A stretch of DNA of 64,000 nt from Linnemannia schmuckeri (Eukaryota > Mortierellomycota > Mortierellomycetes > Mortierellales > Mortierellaceae), in NCBI GenBank assembly GCA_029449235.1, contig JANATG010000012.1:124001-188000 (forward strand), written 5' to 3'. A program made the translations under genes and the position numbers. Under the pieces are notes generated by a model, which saw only the letters and a list, made by a program, of their open reading frames with translations, ran no database searches and was not told the origin of the DNA. This document shows, one piece after another, positions 1 to 10,686 of this stretch. The stretch's first letter is position 1. Every line of letters starts with the position of its first letter.

Positions 1-110
1 TGGGCTAATTCTGTTGGGTCAATCATGTGACTTATTGATCCTTTGGACGCATGGCATGTATTTTTTTTTTAACTTTTATTCTTCTGAAACACTAGTGTTT
101 TTTCTTTCTT

Positions 111-2033
111 TCAACGTGAAGGGCGTGCGGTGGTGACCCAGCTGAATCGGACCCGGTCCAAGGACATCCTCATATATGGTGACCCTTCTGGCCCACTGTG
201 CGTCTGCTTCAACTCAGACCAGTGTCGATAAAGTCCATCCTCCAGTCGCCTGTTTGCAATGACCCATCGCAGTCGACACATCCTGTAGAATAAATCTTGT
301 GCTGCCGCTGTTGTCGTCATGGAAGTAGGGGTTGACGGTGATGATAGAAATTCTTGCACTACCTCATGACTCCTGGATGACCCTCCGTTCCCTTGCTCCC
401 TCAGTCGCCAGGAGTGACTCTGATCAATAATGTCACGGACCATCGCAAAGAGCTGATCCGAGGTAATGCCCTCACATCCAATCAGCTCCAGCCGCTCCAG
501 ATGATACATCTCGGCGACAACTTTGGGCCAGCCTTGAATTACAAGTGTTTGCCAATTGCCCACCAACTCCAAATCCTGCAGAGTAGCCAGTCGGGCCAAG
601 TAACGGATCACAGGTTGCCGTTTGGGCTTTGGCCCGGTGAAACCCAGGCGCATTCGACACAGTCGAGGGCAGTTCATCAAGGACCCATAGTCAAACGTCC
701 ATGCGACTTCTCCCTCCAAGTCCAGTTCGGTCAGTCTACCAAGGATTCTACTCGGCCATGCCAAGGGTACTGCGACAGGCTTGCCGCTGAACCATGTCCT
801 TACTGATATTATTTCCAAACTCGCCGCGAACAGATCAACCGCCTCGTTGATCACTGCAATGACATTCGGGGCCAATCCTGCAATGCTGATCCTCTTGATC
901 GGACTCATCGTGAGAATCTGCCTTCCTTGCAAGTCGTAGTTGGACGTCGATGGTTGCTGCTGTGAGTTCTTTTGGTATTGAGGTCTCCAGGCTGCCAATA
1001 GACCCTGCTCGTCCATGTACATGCTGAACTCTTGCAGATCCGGGCACTGACCAAGAAACGTCGCCATATTCTCTCGAGCGGCAAAGATGGGCCCTGGTTC
1101 CTTGTTCAAGTGAAGCAGTAGCCGCCGGAGATGTCGAGTCGGTATCCTGTCCAAAAACAAAATAGCATCCGGCCAATGACGAGCCTCTAACACCTCAAGA
1201 CGTTCTCCCATTGCCTCCACCAGTTCGATCAAGCGTCCACTCGGCTGATTGTCTAGCACGACAGGCTTGTTCTCGATTTGGAGTTCCCTGAGAGTTCCAA
1301 AGATCCGTTGATGATCCCAAATAAACATCAGCATCCTGTCAAGTCGAGTGATTTTGTATCCCATGGACCCGCGTGTCGTCCTGTTCATGGGCAGCACCTC
1401 AGCAGCTTGTAGATCGTCCTCGGTCAACCAACAGAGGTCCGTTCCAATCACTTCTAGGCGACGCAGGTTGGACATGTATCCGATCCTGATCCGCGGGACC
1501 TGGATAGGCATGGCGACCGTCAACGAGGTGACCTGAGGCAAGAGACGATCCATCATGGCATACTCGATCCTGTTCCGAGTCTCGACCATGGACCGGTACC
1601 AGACCACATCGGTTTGGTAGCAGTTGGGGATGGTTGGAAAGAGTGTCATGAATGTCTGGTGCAACATCGGGTCGTGGAACATGTCGGTGTAGTAGGAGAG
1701 GTAGTCGATGGTTGAGGGTGACGGCAGTGGAGTGACCTCAGGTCCGTATCGTGGCAAATCCATGACTCTGTGTCCATTCTCGTCAATGTGGGATAGTAGG
1801 TGAGAGGATTGGATGAGGAGGTGGAGCAGAACGTCATAGCGCCTTGTTTTTTCGATCACATTCCAGTGATAGTTGGGTTCTTCATCAAGGATACGAAAGG
1901 GACTGGAGTAGAGGAAGGAGACGGCGATGCGAAAGAAAGTTGAGTTGGTCAAGAGCAGAGCGTGGAGCGTGGCCCTTTCATGGCGAAGGTATGAGACGAT
2001 CAGCCAGAGGCATTCTTCGGGCACAGATGGCAT
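111..2033 (-). CDS. F-box / LRR-like protein
   Basis: Single-exon gene of about 640 residues. I place the start at the ATG at 2033 (MPSVPEECLWLIVSYL) because the 41 upstream in-frame codons are hydrophobic, leader-like sequence and the F-box begins right after this methionine. Residues 1-45 look like an F-box (leucine-rich helix, then a hydrophobic HALLLTNSTFF segment). F-box proteins recruit substrates to SCF ubiquitin ligases through Skp1. The rest is a leucine-rich, LRR-like solenoid without regular repeats, which would be the substrate-binding part. It lies 146 bp downstream of the prolidase gene on the same strand. It is more distant from the five F-box copies at 29.9-39.6 kb than they are from one another and lacks their ALERFKDLPEL start. 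The substrate cannot be inferred. Confidence 0.75.
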   Translation of the reverse strand: MPSVPEECLWLIVSYLRHERATLHALLLTNSTFFRIAVSFLYSSPFRILDEEPNYHWNVIEKTRRYDVLLHLLIQSSHLLSHIDENGHRVMDLPRYGPEVTPLPSPSTIDYLSYYTDMFHDPMLHQTFMTLFPTIPNCYQTDVVWYRSMVETRNRIEYAMMDRLLPQVTSLTVAMPIQVPRIRIGYMSNLRRLEVIGTDLCWLTEDDLQAAEVLPMNRTTRGSMGYKITRLDRMLMFIWDHQRIFGTLRELQIENKPVVLDNQPSGRLIELVEAMGERLEVLEARHWPDAILFLDRIPTRHLRRLLLHLNKEPGPIFAARENMATFLGQCPDLQEFSMYMDEQGLLAAWRPQYQKNSQQQPSTSNYDLQGRQILTMSPIKRISIAGLAPNVIAVINEAVDLFAASLEIISVRTWFSGKPVAVPLAWPSRILGRLTELDLEGEVAWTFDYGSLMNCPRLCRMRLGFTGPKPKRQPVIRYLARLATLQDLELVGNWQTLVIQGWPKVVAEMYHLERLELIGCEGITSDQLFAMVRDIIDQSHSWRLREQGNGGSSRSHEVVQEFLSSPSTPTSMTTTAAAQDLFYRMCRLRWVIANRRLEDGLYRHWSELKQTHSGPEGSPYMRMSLDRVRFSWVTTARPSR

Positions 2034-2178
2034 GGCATTGGGTGCGTCGGGAGTGCAATGGAGTAGAGAGCGAATGCGAGGAATGGCAAAAATCAACAGT
2101 GGAAAAAAAAATATATTGCTGCGGGTGGCTTGTTGGATATCATATTTATTATACAAGGGACACTTAAAGGTGCTCCGT

Positions 2179-3629
2179 TTAGGCCATAAGGGCCTCGATC
2201 TCAGCGATCTCCTTGGGGGCGATGGTCAAGTTATCAATACCGGTCTCAGTAATGACGATGCAGTCCTCGATACGGACACCGCCGACCTTGGCGAAGCGGT
2301 CAACAACAGCCCAGTCCATGTACTTGGAGATCTCGGCGTTGTTCTTGGCCTCGTTGAGGATGAACTCGACAAAGTACACGCCGGGCTCGACAGTGACAAC
2401 AAAGCCGGGCTCGAGCTCACGACGCATGCGCAAGTACTGGAGACCAGGGGCTTGGATGCGGGCAACGCCCTTAGGGTATCCTCCGACATCGTGGACATCC
2501 AATCCGATCATGTGGCCGAGACCGTGGGGGAAGAAGACGCCATCAACGTGCTTTTCGAGCAACTCCTCGATTGAGTACTCAGACTTGATGACGCCAGCCT
2601 TCTGGAGACCCTCGACAGCAATTTTGGCAGCGAGTCTGTGCATATCCTCCCACTGGACACCGGGCTTCAAGGCAGCAATGACGGCTTTTTGCATCTGAAG
2701 GACAATCTCGTAGACTGTCTTGGCGTCACCAGCGTACTTTCCGTTCAAAGGGAAGGTACGAGTGATGTCCGAAGCGTAGCAACCCTGCTCGGCACCAGCA
2801 TCGACCAAACACAACTGGTCATGGTTTCCGTTGAAAGAGGCAGAATTGCGTCCGTAGTGAAGAGTGGCAGCGTTGGAGCCGACACCGACGATGGGCTCGT
2901 AGGCCTGAGCGCGGGCGCCGAAGCGGGCAGTCTCGTATCTGAAGAGGGCGTCGAGCTCAATCTCGGAGTGGGACTTCTTAGCGGCCTTCATTAAGGCGAC
3001 GTGGGCATTGGAGGAGATGTGGTTGATCTTGCGCATGGCCTCAATCTCGTAGGCGGACTTGTACATGCGAGCGGTGATGATGGCATCTTTGAGGTGCTCA
3101 GCATCGATGGTCAAGCTGATGCCCTTGGGAGCATCCTCCTGACGGAGAACATAGAGGGTGGAGGCGCCAGACTCGTTGATGACGGCGGTGAGCTCAGTTG
3201 ACCAGCGGATGTTGTCGAACTCGAATTTGGTGGCGAGCTGGGACTGGGTAGGGGGCATGCCCATCCAGACAATGTGATCCTCGGGGAGCTTGTAGGGCAA
3301 CAGGGTCATCTGCTGGGTCTTCAAGTCGTAGAGGACATGGGCGTCGTGCTCGGCAAATCCAGTCAAGTAGTAGAAGTTGGACTCTTGTCTGAAAGTGAGT
3401 TCCTATTATGCAATGAGGGAATGAAAGTAGGAGTCAATTGGTTGTTCAAAGTTGGTGTTAAGTACTTGCAGCATATTACAGCAATTAAATACAATGAGTA
3501 GCTTACGACGTCGGTATCGTGTCTCTCCTTGAGAACATCACCCTTCAAGTAGACGAGGCCCTCGGTAAGTCCGAGATTCTTGGCGACCTTGGCCCAGTGC
3601 TGCTTAGCGGGGTACTTGGTGACAGTCAT
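2179..3629 (-). CDS. Xaa-Pro dipeptidase/aminopeptidase (prolidase, M24B)
   Basis: Two coding exons, 3507-3629 and 2179-3402, joined across a 104-nt GT-AG intron in phase 0, give 448 residues. This is the usual length for eukaryotic prolidase, a cytosolic dinuclear-metal peptidase that hydrolyses Xaa-Pro bonds. The N-terminal creatinase-like domain contains the ELTFRQESNFYYLTG stretch created by the splice. The C-terminal pita-bread domain keeps all five metal ligands: Asp in LVDAGAE (about residue 242), Asp in SDITRTFP (253), His in HGLGHMIGLDVHD, Glu in TVEPGVYF (380) and Glu in GGVRIEDC (420). The start is the first ATG after a probable 5'UTR intron (3632-3737). The reading frame of the upstream exon would hit a stop if joined as coding. 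The protein should be active. Whether it is a strict dipeptidase or an aminopeptidase P cannot be settled from sequence alone. Confidence 0.93.
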
Positions 3630-3631
3630 GA

Positions 3632-3737
3632 CTACAACGTAAGTAAGAGAGGGCAAGGTACAAGAATGAGTAAATTAATGGGAAGGAGAAGGACGGTGAT
3701 GCAGCAAAGAGGAGGAAGTTGTTGACGGTTGGCTTAC
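3632..3737 (-). other. Probable 5'UTR intron of the prolidase gene
   Basis: On the minus strand a GTAAGC donor (3737) and a TTGTAG acceptor (3632-3637) lie directly before TC-ATG of the prolidase. Joining the upstream exon as coding would put a stop codon at the junction, so the intron is most likely in the leader. Confidence 0.5.
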
Positions 3738-5308
3738 TGTATATAGGAAGGATGAGAACGATGGGGTTGAGGAGGGGGGTGAAGGTGAGGAGAAAGTGGA
3801 AGAAGGAACAAGAGAAGTGCCGTGGGAAGAGTTTCTTTTTATGTTTAAAAAAAAACGGCGTTTCCTTCCAGGGAACAGACCGCTTGTTTGTTCAGCCACT
3901 TCTTAACTTGGGAGGATGAAAGATTGAGTTGTGACCCACTTACTTCCGTGGAATAATTCCGAAGGAAAAGAAAGAAACAAAATGAGAACATACGGCTCCC
4001 AGTCAGGACCCAGGTACGTACAGTACAGCAAAAACAGCCAACCGGGAGGGAGGGGGGCCAGACGGCCATCAATCAGCAAGGAACCCTGGGTGCGGGGATC
4101 GAACCTGTCCTTTAGCACTTGCCTTCTAAAGCTATCTATCTCTACTGTGATGATGATGGCATGTTAGTGTGGAAATTGCTATTCTGGACGTCAATTCATC
4201 CCAGCAGGCGCGATTTTTTGCTTTTGGTGCGATTTGTCTCCACAAAAGGAATCGATCGACAAACATCGCATGGCAACGTTTTCGTCGGAGAACAGGAGGG
4301 CCACTTACAAGACCCCTTAACATTTTGCCATTGAGTAAGTTTCTTGTCTTTCCTGTGCGTGTTCATCATTTATCAATACACTCATCCACAGTAACTACTC
4401 ACTTTCCAAGACAAAGGAACATCCATCGACCCGCAGAGTAAGTGCCTTTCGGTTCTCAAGTATACAACGTCATTCTCATGAGAATAGGAGGAACTTATCC
4501 AACAACAACAATAACAATTACACTCACTTCAACATGGAAATCGGAATGACTTCGGTGTACCCTCCCAATCGCTGCGAGAACACGACTCTGTGAAAAGCAA
4601 TCCACACGGTCTTATGCTGCTGTGGTAGTCGAGCCTTGTTCCATAGGGATAACTTTTGTCAAGTGACAAAAAATGCCCATGAATGATGGAAGGAGGTGTC
4701 CGATAGTATTAATATCTTTCGGCTTAAATCCGCGCGCTTATTCACTGTCCATGCAAGCATACGCCTGCATTGTTTTCTGTTTACCCAATTGAAACAACAG
4801 GAGCGCCTTATGCGTCGCCCGGTCAAGTGTTGATGGGGGTAGTTTCAGCTCTAAAGAGAATGGGTAATCCACACGGTCTAATGCCGCCGTGGTAGTCGAG
4901 CCACGTTCCTTGACGAAGAAGTCTTCTTTGCTCGTAGCCATGGGACTCTCGTTCATGACAAGAGAGCTTTCCTGTGGTGATGGGAGGTGGTGTTCCGATA
5001 GTGTCTTTTGCACTTTTGGCTTAAATCTGCGCTCTCATTCTCTCAGTCGTTTCCAATGGGTGTTAGGGGCTTCTTTGTCGTTGGCGTTATGAAAATGAAG
5101 CAATTCTTGACATGTACTGACCTCTCTTCTTGTTTGTATGTTTTTGTGAGCCAAATCGATCCAAACTAGGAATAACATCAAACAGCTCCCACAGAACGCG
5201 ACCATAGAACAATTGAACTATGGCGGAACATGCCGACAAAGGCAGCATCAGTAATCAAAAATAATAGAGGACAGCGTCTTACGTTAAACAATTGGTGCGG
5301 TATTTTAT
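3738..5308. other. Intergenic stretch between prolidase and the 541-aa gene
   Basis: No convincing gene. It holds the prolidase leader and promoter (about 3740-3900), AT-rich DNA, and two diverged copies of one short segment (see 4597-5035). A minus-strand ORF of 91 codons (4738-5013) overlaps the second copy. The first copy has a stop in the same frame, so both look like remnants of a coding sequence and I do not call a gene. Confidence 0.5.
4597..5035. repeat. Diverged direct duplication (about 4597-4740 and 4865-5035)
   Basis: Both copies begin with ATCCACACGGTCT, continue with TGGTAGTCGAGCC, then share TCCGATAGT and GGCTTAAATC further on. They are in the same orientation about 270 bp apart. 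The first copy lacks about 30 bp in the middle. Read on the minus strand, the second copy encodes ERGSTTTAALDRVDY and the first encodes a matching stretch broken by TAA, which suggests a decayed tandem gene fragment. Confidence 0.6.
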
Positions 5309-7124
5309 TCAGTGCGCTTTTTTGAAGGGCGGACTATCTGTCGTGGGCTTGATGCGCTGAGCTGCGCGTCCAAGGATTATCTTCTCTTTCATACTCAAAA
5401 ACGGAAGCGCCCCCCGCACTCGAACCTCCTCCGCCACCATATGTGCAAAACAGAGCGAGTTCCTACAACTGGCCCGGAATTTTTTCTCAAATCCCGTATT
5501 CATCTGCAATGGAATATCGCACGAGTCCACCTGCCAGAGCCGATATTCCCCACGGAAATCCATCTTGTAAAAGACAAGCCGATGAGAGAAGAACTGGATA
5601 CCAAACGTCGCCAGATCCTGGTGAGGGTGGTAGGACTGCACAACTCTACGAACGGTACTATCCCAACTGTCCTTGAGCGCCCGGCCGAGCTTCCATTTGT
5701 CCTCTGCAAACTTGCGTTTATCCTTTTCGTAGATCGAGGAGCATTCGGAGAGGAAGATTTGGTTATCTTCTGAATCGATCGCAATCATGTCTGCCCGACG
5801 GCTCTTTTCCATCCGCTCGCCATAGTCCTTATCTGCGTTCTTGCGTTCTCCTGACGCTGTGATAGCGATCTCGCTCATGAAGGTTTCGATGTGGTAAACA
5901 TCCAGTGCTCCTTGGATGAATGGGCAAAGGATGGCAAACATCCCCTGCTTCTCTTCCAACGCGGGTATGACTGTTTTTCTGGGAAAGTATCTAGAACTGT
6001 CAGGCATAATTAAATATCAAGCATTAGTACTGCGTGCCCCTACTTCTTAAGTAACCTTCTCGTTCACCAACTGATACTATACAAGCGCTTACTATGCGTG
6101 AACAATGCCGTAGACAAATCGCCGGACAGGCGTGTTCAACGGTGTGTTGAATATCCTTTCACTGATCGCCTCAAATGAGTAGTCCTCGCCCAGCAGCTCG
6201 TCTAGTTCAGTCAACTCCTTAAATTCCTCCGTCAGCACAGGCTGGTCCTCCAGGACTGTCAATAGATCCTGGCCGTCCAATGTCGCGGTGAAACGTGAAC
6301 CAAGGGTAAGATCCATGATACCATCGGGGGACAGATCTAGAGTCCAATTTTGGCCTTGACGATATTCCTTAAATCTTAGGAGGATGTTGGTCCATTGAGT
6401 TCGTTGGTTGAGCAGTGCAAAATGACCCGCAATGGACAGAGTTGAGCTAGGCTGAGTATTGTCGTCGGTACCAGTTGGAGAACTCGGTGGCGGCGGTGAT
6501 TCTTGAAAGAACTCGATGCTGTCAGAGTCGTGGCTGAAAGCTGATAGTGCGTCGGGTATCTGTGTTGACAATATTGGTGTTGGTGACCCTGGGTACCGAA
6601 CATGTGTCGCTTGCTCTTCCATGGAGCCCGGTGATGACTCTGATGTTCCTGTCTTTGACGTTACTGGAGATTTCAGCGATCGTCTGCCTTGTTTTGCCTT
6701 TCTGGTTTCACTGGCGAGATCCTTTGACTGTTGCAGCGCCACATTGATCTTGTCCTCTGTGACCAATGGCCTCAAACTCGCCTTCAACCTGCGCTAATGG
6801 TACATGCATTTGATATGGTTAATATTGCTTTCATTTGGATTTGGAAGTAATGCAAAAGAAAAAAAGAATAAAAGTAAGTAAGCCTACATCGGCTACGACG
6901 ATGCTGAATATCTCGAGTCGCTCAGGCTGTTTGACGCGAGAGAGTCGATTGTATGCGGCGCGGTCAGCCTCACGTTCAGAGTTCTTTAGACGACGGAGTG
7001 CCTGGGATGTCCATAGTCGGTCGAGTGTAGCGGGGTCGAGTGAGTCTGCTATATTTGCCCAATCCTTGAGGTTGAACTGGGTGGCAGGTGTGGAGTCAAA
7101 GTACCGTATCTGGTCGCTGTTCAT
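5309..7124 (-). CDS. Unrecognised protein, 541 aa, three exons
   Basis: Exons 6888-7124, 6093-6793 and 5309-5996 join with GT-AG introns (phases 0 and 2) into 541 residues. The second intron carries a TACTAAT branch-point motif near 6025. The start is the ATG of MNSDQIRYFD. Residues 1-79 are helical and charged. The middle (about 100-200) is Ser/Thr/Pro-rich and probably disordered. The C-terminal 230 residues form a compact alpha/beta-looking domain with RRADMIAIDSEDNQIFLSEC, a hydrophobic strand-Asp/Glu-strand pattern that recalls restriction-endonuclease-like folds, but the usual E-x-K lysine is absent. I do not recognise the family and give no function. It is divergently transcribed from the hydrolase-phosphatase gene. 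Confidence 0.75.
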
Positions 7125-7593
7125 GCTAACTGAGATGATAACGCCAATGGGTGTTGAACTGACGATGGTGGGAAAGGGGCAAAAGATTGTCAGCGAAACG
7201 AACGAGTAAAATCTGCAGTGTGATGGTTGGAACAAAGCCACTTACAAGGGACGATCATGGACAGGGGTAGACCTGAATTTTGAGTTCTCTCTTTCTCGGC
7301 TGGGAAACAGCCGAAGGGGATTGACTTGTCTGGTTGTGTGAATGGACAGAAAAAGGTTGCAGGGCACACTCTCACACTCACACCTGCACAAAGTGAGCGA
7401 TCGACTTTCTCGACCTCCTTTTCTTCTCTTTTTTTCTTTTCTTCTCTTCTTTTCTTCCCTACTACATCCTCCCCTTCCATTGACTTTGTTCATCCTTCCC
7501 TGTCTCCCTTGGTGAACAACGCATACCCAGCCCAACTACCTCCTCACATTCCCATTCCTTCCTCTTTTCACATTTACATTCCTTTTTTTGCTC
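7125..7593. promoter_or_regulatory. Divergent promoter region
   Basis: This 469-bp gap separates the starts of the 541-aa gene (-) and the hydrolase-phosphatase gene (+). About 7400-7590 is strongly pyrimidine-rich on the plus strand (runs of TTCTTTT and TCCTTCC) directly before the plus-strand ATG. This matches the leader type seen before most genes here. No clear TATA box was seen. Confidence 0.45.
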
Positions 7594-10423
7594 ATGGCAG
7601 CCAAAGCCAGCACTAACGGTCAGGCCACTCCGACACCAGTCACCATCGGGTCGCTCACCAACCTCAAGATTGCCGTCCCAGGAGCCAACCTCAACCTCGC
7701 CGGTGTCCTTCAGTCGACCAATCACCCCTCTCGTCGACTTGCTATTATCTGCCATGGTGTCCTCGGTAAGGACTAAAAGGATGCCACCAGTTCAGACTGG
7801 ACCAGACAATGAATACTTTGAGAAACCCTCGCTCATTCGATTAACCCTGCTTTTCTTTTACCCTGTCGTCCCTCTATTCTTCAACTACGGATCAACCGGG
7901 TCTTTCTCTGCGTCTTCCCCATAGGCCACAAGAACTATCTCTTTCAGCCCAGCATTGCTAATGTCCTTGCCCCTCATATGGACACCTTCCGGTTCGATTT
8001 CCGGTAAGGTTGCCGATTTCAATTGAACAGGATTCAATCGTCGGTCTTGTGCGCCAGTCGCCGCCCTCCACCTGTTGGTCATGTCATATTTGAACTTAGC
8101 GCCTCAATCAATCATTTCCATATCCCCACAAACTCACTCTCATTTCTTCTTTCTCTTTCAACAACAACAGCGGTAATGGCGACAGTGAGGGTCATATGGG
8201 TTACTCCAACTGGAGCGATGACAAGGCGGACATTGACGCCGTCATTGCTCACTTTGAGCACCAGGGGTACTACATCTATGCCTTGATTGGACATTCTCGA
8301 GGTAAGGCATATCTCCTTGTTTTGCTGCAGAACGATCCTATTTTCTACAGGATTTTGTGACATACCCCAATCTCATTTGATCTCTCATGTCCACTTTTTC
8401 CCTGTTTTCTTTTGTTTACATCGGTTCGATCTGTTTCAGGGGCCATCTCGTGCTTAAACTATGCCGCTACCTCACACCATGTCCCTATGATCCCTTACAT
8501 TGTCAGCATCAGCTCCCGTTTTGACATGTCCGATGTCAAGCGCAAGCACGGACCAGAAGTTTTGGAATTGTTGGAGAAGCAGGTAAAGGTGTTTCTGCGT
8601 CACGTAGGCAATTGTCTGTATTTGCTTGTCTGCAAGAAACACGTCTTTCCGCTATAATTGCTGATATCCTGACTGCATGTTATGTAGGGCCACTTTGACT
8701 GGCAAGCTCGCACAGGTGGTAAGGACATCACTCTTCGCGTCACCCGGCAACACTTTGACGACTTTTTGAACTTTGACACCGCTGCAGGTAAGGATATATT
8801 TGTTTTTGTGTGGTGTCACACTTAATTCTGCAGTGCCTGGCTTTCATTCATAGACATGCTAAATAACCGGATGTCTCGCTCTTTGCTGTTTCATAGTCGC
8901 CCATATTCCCTCGATGACGAATGTCCTTTTGATCCACGGATCAAATGACGATGTAGGTCATGGCACCGCATGCGCTACCTGTAACGCCAAATGCAAAACT
9001 TAATTGTTACATTCTAAAGATCGCTTCATTTTCATATTTACTCTAGGTTGTGCCTGTCAAGGATATTGCTACTTTGCAGAGCCATTTGTCGCACGCAAGG
9101 ACGGCTATGCGGATCGTTACCAATGCGGATCACAACTACCGCAAGCACTACAACGACCTCAGCCAGATCATTGGAGACTACTTTTCAGCAGAGGGACGCA
9201 AGGCAGACTGGACCCGCCGCATCCTTCCCAACTGGAAGACCTGGGTTCATGCTGTCGGTGGCGTCTTGAACTTTAGAACCATTGGCGATATCTGGATTCC
9301 CTCGCAGACCGATGGCACCGTCAGCTACCTTCGTCCTGGCATTATTTACCGCTGTGCTGAGTAAGTGTGTCTGAAAAAAATGGTGGCGCCTGATTGTTTC
9401 TTGACGTATTTAGAAGACAAAAACTGATCGTATGTTGATTTTGATACATAGCATCTCTAAACCCACGCCTGAGGGCATCAGAGTCCTAGAAGCACTCAAC
9501 ATTACCGACGTCTTTGATCTTCGCTCCAACTCGGAGACCGAACGTCGCGGAACCTTGTAAGTATCAACGAGTCAAAGAGCCAAGGAACCAACAGGAAGCG
9601 TATGAGTCTAGTCATGGATCTTCATATTAATTAGCTCGAACACGCAATCTCCTTTCTTCGTTTAGTGAAGGAGAAAAGATCAAGCGCCACCATACTCCCG
9701 TATTCGCAGAGGTCGACTATTCGCCAGCACAGATTGCAGTGCGCTTCAAAATGTATCTTGGAGGCACCGAAGGCTTTGCTCAGGCCTACATGTCGATGAT
9801 GCCCAACATTCGCAACTTCTTCCCTCCTATTTTGGAGCATATCGTCAAGAAGAAGACCCCCTTCATTGTTCACTGCACAGCTGGCAAGGATCGGACCGGA
9901 GTTACCTGCGCCCTTTTGCAAATGATCTGTGGAGTCGACGAAGAGCAGATCGCATGGGAGTACGAGTTGACTCGCCGCTGCATGGCCAGTAAGTTTATCA
10001 TATGGCATATTTCATGCTACTTTAAGAGTTTATTTGATTTCCTGATTGTAGCATAACTTCTAATGATCGATGCCTTTTCCTGCTTTGTGATGGAATAGTC
10101 AAGGAAGAAGATGTCGAATTCTTGAAGAGTGCCATCGGAGGAGAGTCCTCTGATGCCCAAGTCCGTGGTGTTCTCTCCACCAAGTAGGTCATTCTCTCTG
10201 TTTTCGTTCATTTTCGGTTATATATTTAAGCTCGTCGACTTACGTTTCCACTTCCTATCCTAATAGTGAGGAGTATATGCTGAGGTTCTTGGAGGAGTTC
10301 CATGCCAAGTATGGGACGATTACGGACTTTTTGGTAAATGAGCTGGATATGACCCTTGAGGATATCCAGGCTGTGCGGGATGTATTGCTTGTCAAGATAC
10401 CCGTGCCCCGTGCGGCGATGTAG
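7594..10423 (+). CDS. Alpha/beta-hydrolase fused to tyrosine phosphatase
   Basis: Eleven exons (7594-7765, 7925-8003, 8171-8301, 8440-8582, 8688-8787, 8897-8952, 9047-9360, 9452-9556, 9666-9988, 10099-10183, 10267-10423) keep frame and give 554 residues. Residues 20-270 are an alpha/beta-hydrolase: oxyanion HGVLG, nucleophile elbow GHSRG (Ser126, split by intron 3), acid in HGSNDD (about 226) and His in NADHNY (256). From NFRTIGD (about 302) to the end is a Y_phosphatase3-type tyrosine phosphatase with P-loop HCTAGKDRTG (Cys437, Arg443) and an upstream VFDLRS segment typical of the family. Both catalytic sets are complete, so this is probably a bifunctional cytosolic enzyme. No signal peptide or membrane segment was seen. 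Exon 7 (9047-9360) spans the domain junction without a break, so the fusion is not an artefact of joining two genes across an intron. Substrates are unknown. Confidence 0.88.
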
Positions 10424-10499
10424 ATTCTGACTGGATCGATCAAATTCTCCATGTGCCGTTCAGAGCCACTTCTAAAAGTAATAAAAAATGAGCGCTTTT

Positions 10500-10686
10500 T
10501 TTTTTTCCTCTCCTATCTTTCTTTCTCTCGCTTTGTCATTCACAACTCTCCTTTCTGTTTTTCAATTCCTTTGATCTATTCATTGCTCTTGTGATCACTT
10601 CACTCTTTACTCTACATCACACTCCCCCCCCCTCTCTCCTTTCTCATCACACTAAAACAACAATAACGAACCAACAATAGACCGCC
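10500..10686 (+). promoter_or_regulatory. Pyrimidine-rich leader of the ABHD-type gene
   Basis: From about 10498 the plus strand is a run of T, then CT/CCT repeats, up to ACCGCC before the ATG at 10687. This is the CT-rich 5' leader type seen before other genes in the window. The poly(A) site of the preceding gene is probably just upstream (AATAAAAAATG near 10480). Confidence 0.4.

Noticed and set aside
393..1836. Plus- and minus-frame ORFs overlapping the first F-box gene
   Set aside because: They overlap the 640-codon gene in other frames and show no domain or composition of their own.
4085..4165. tRNA-like signal on the minus strand (GGTTCGATCCC)
   Set aside because: Only a B-box-like stretch and one hairpin (CTTTAG/CTAAAG) are present. 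There is no acceptor stem, no anticodon arm and a poor T stem.
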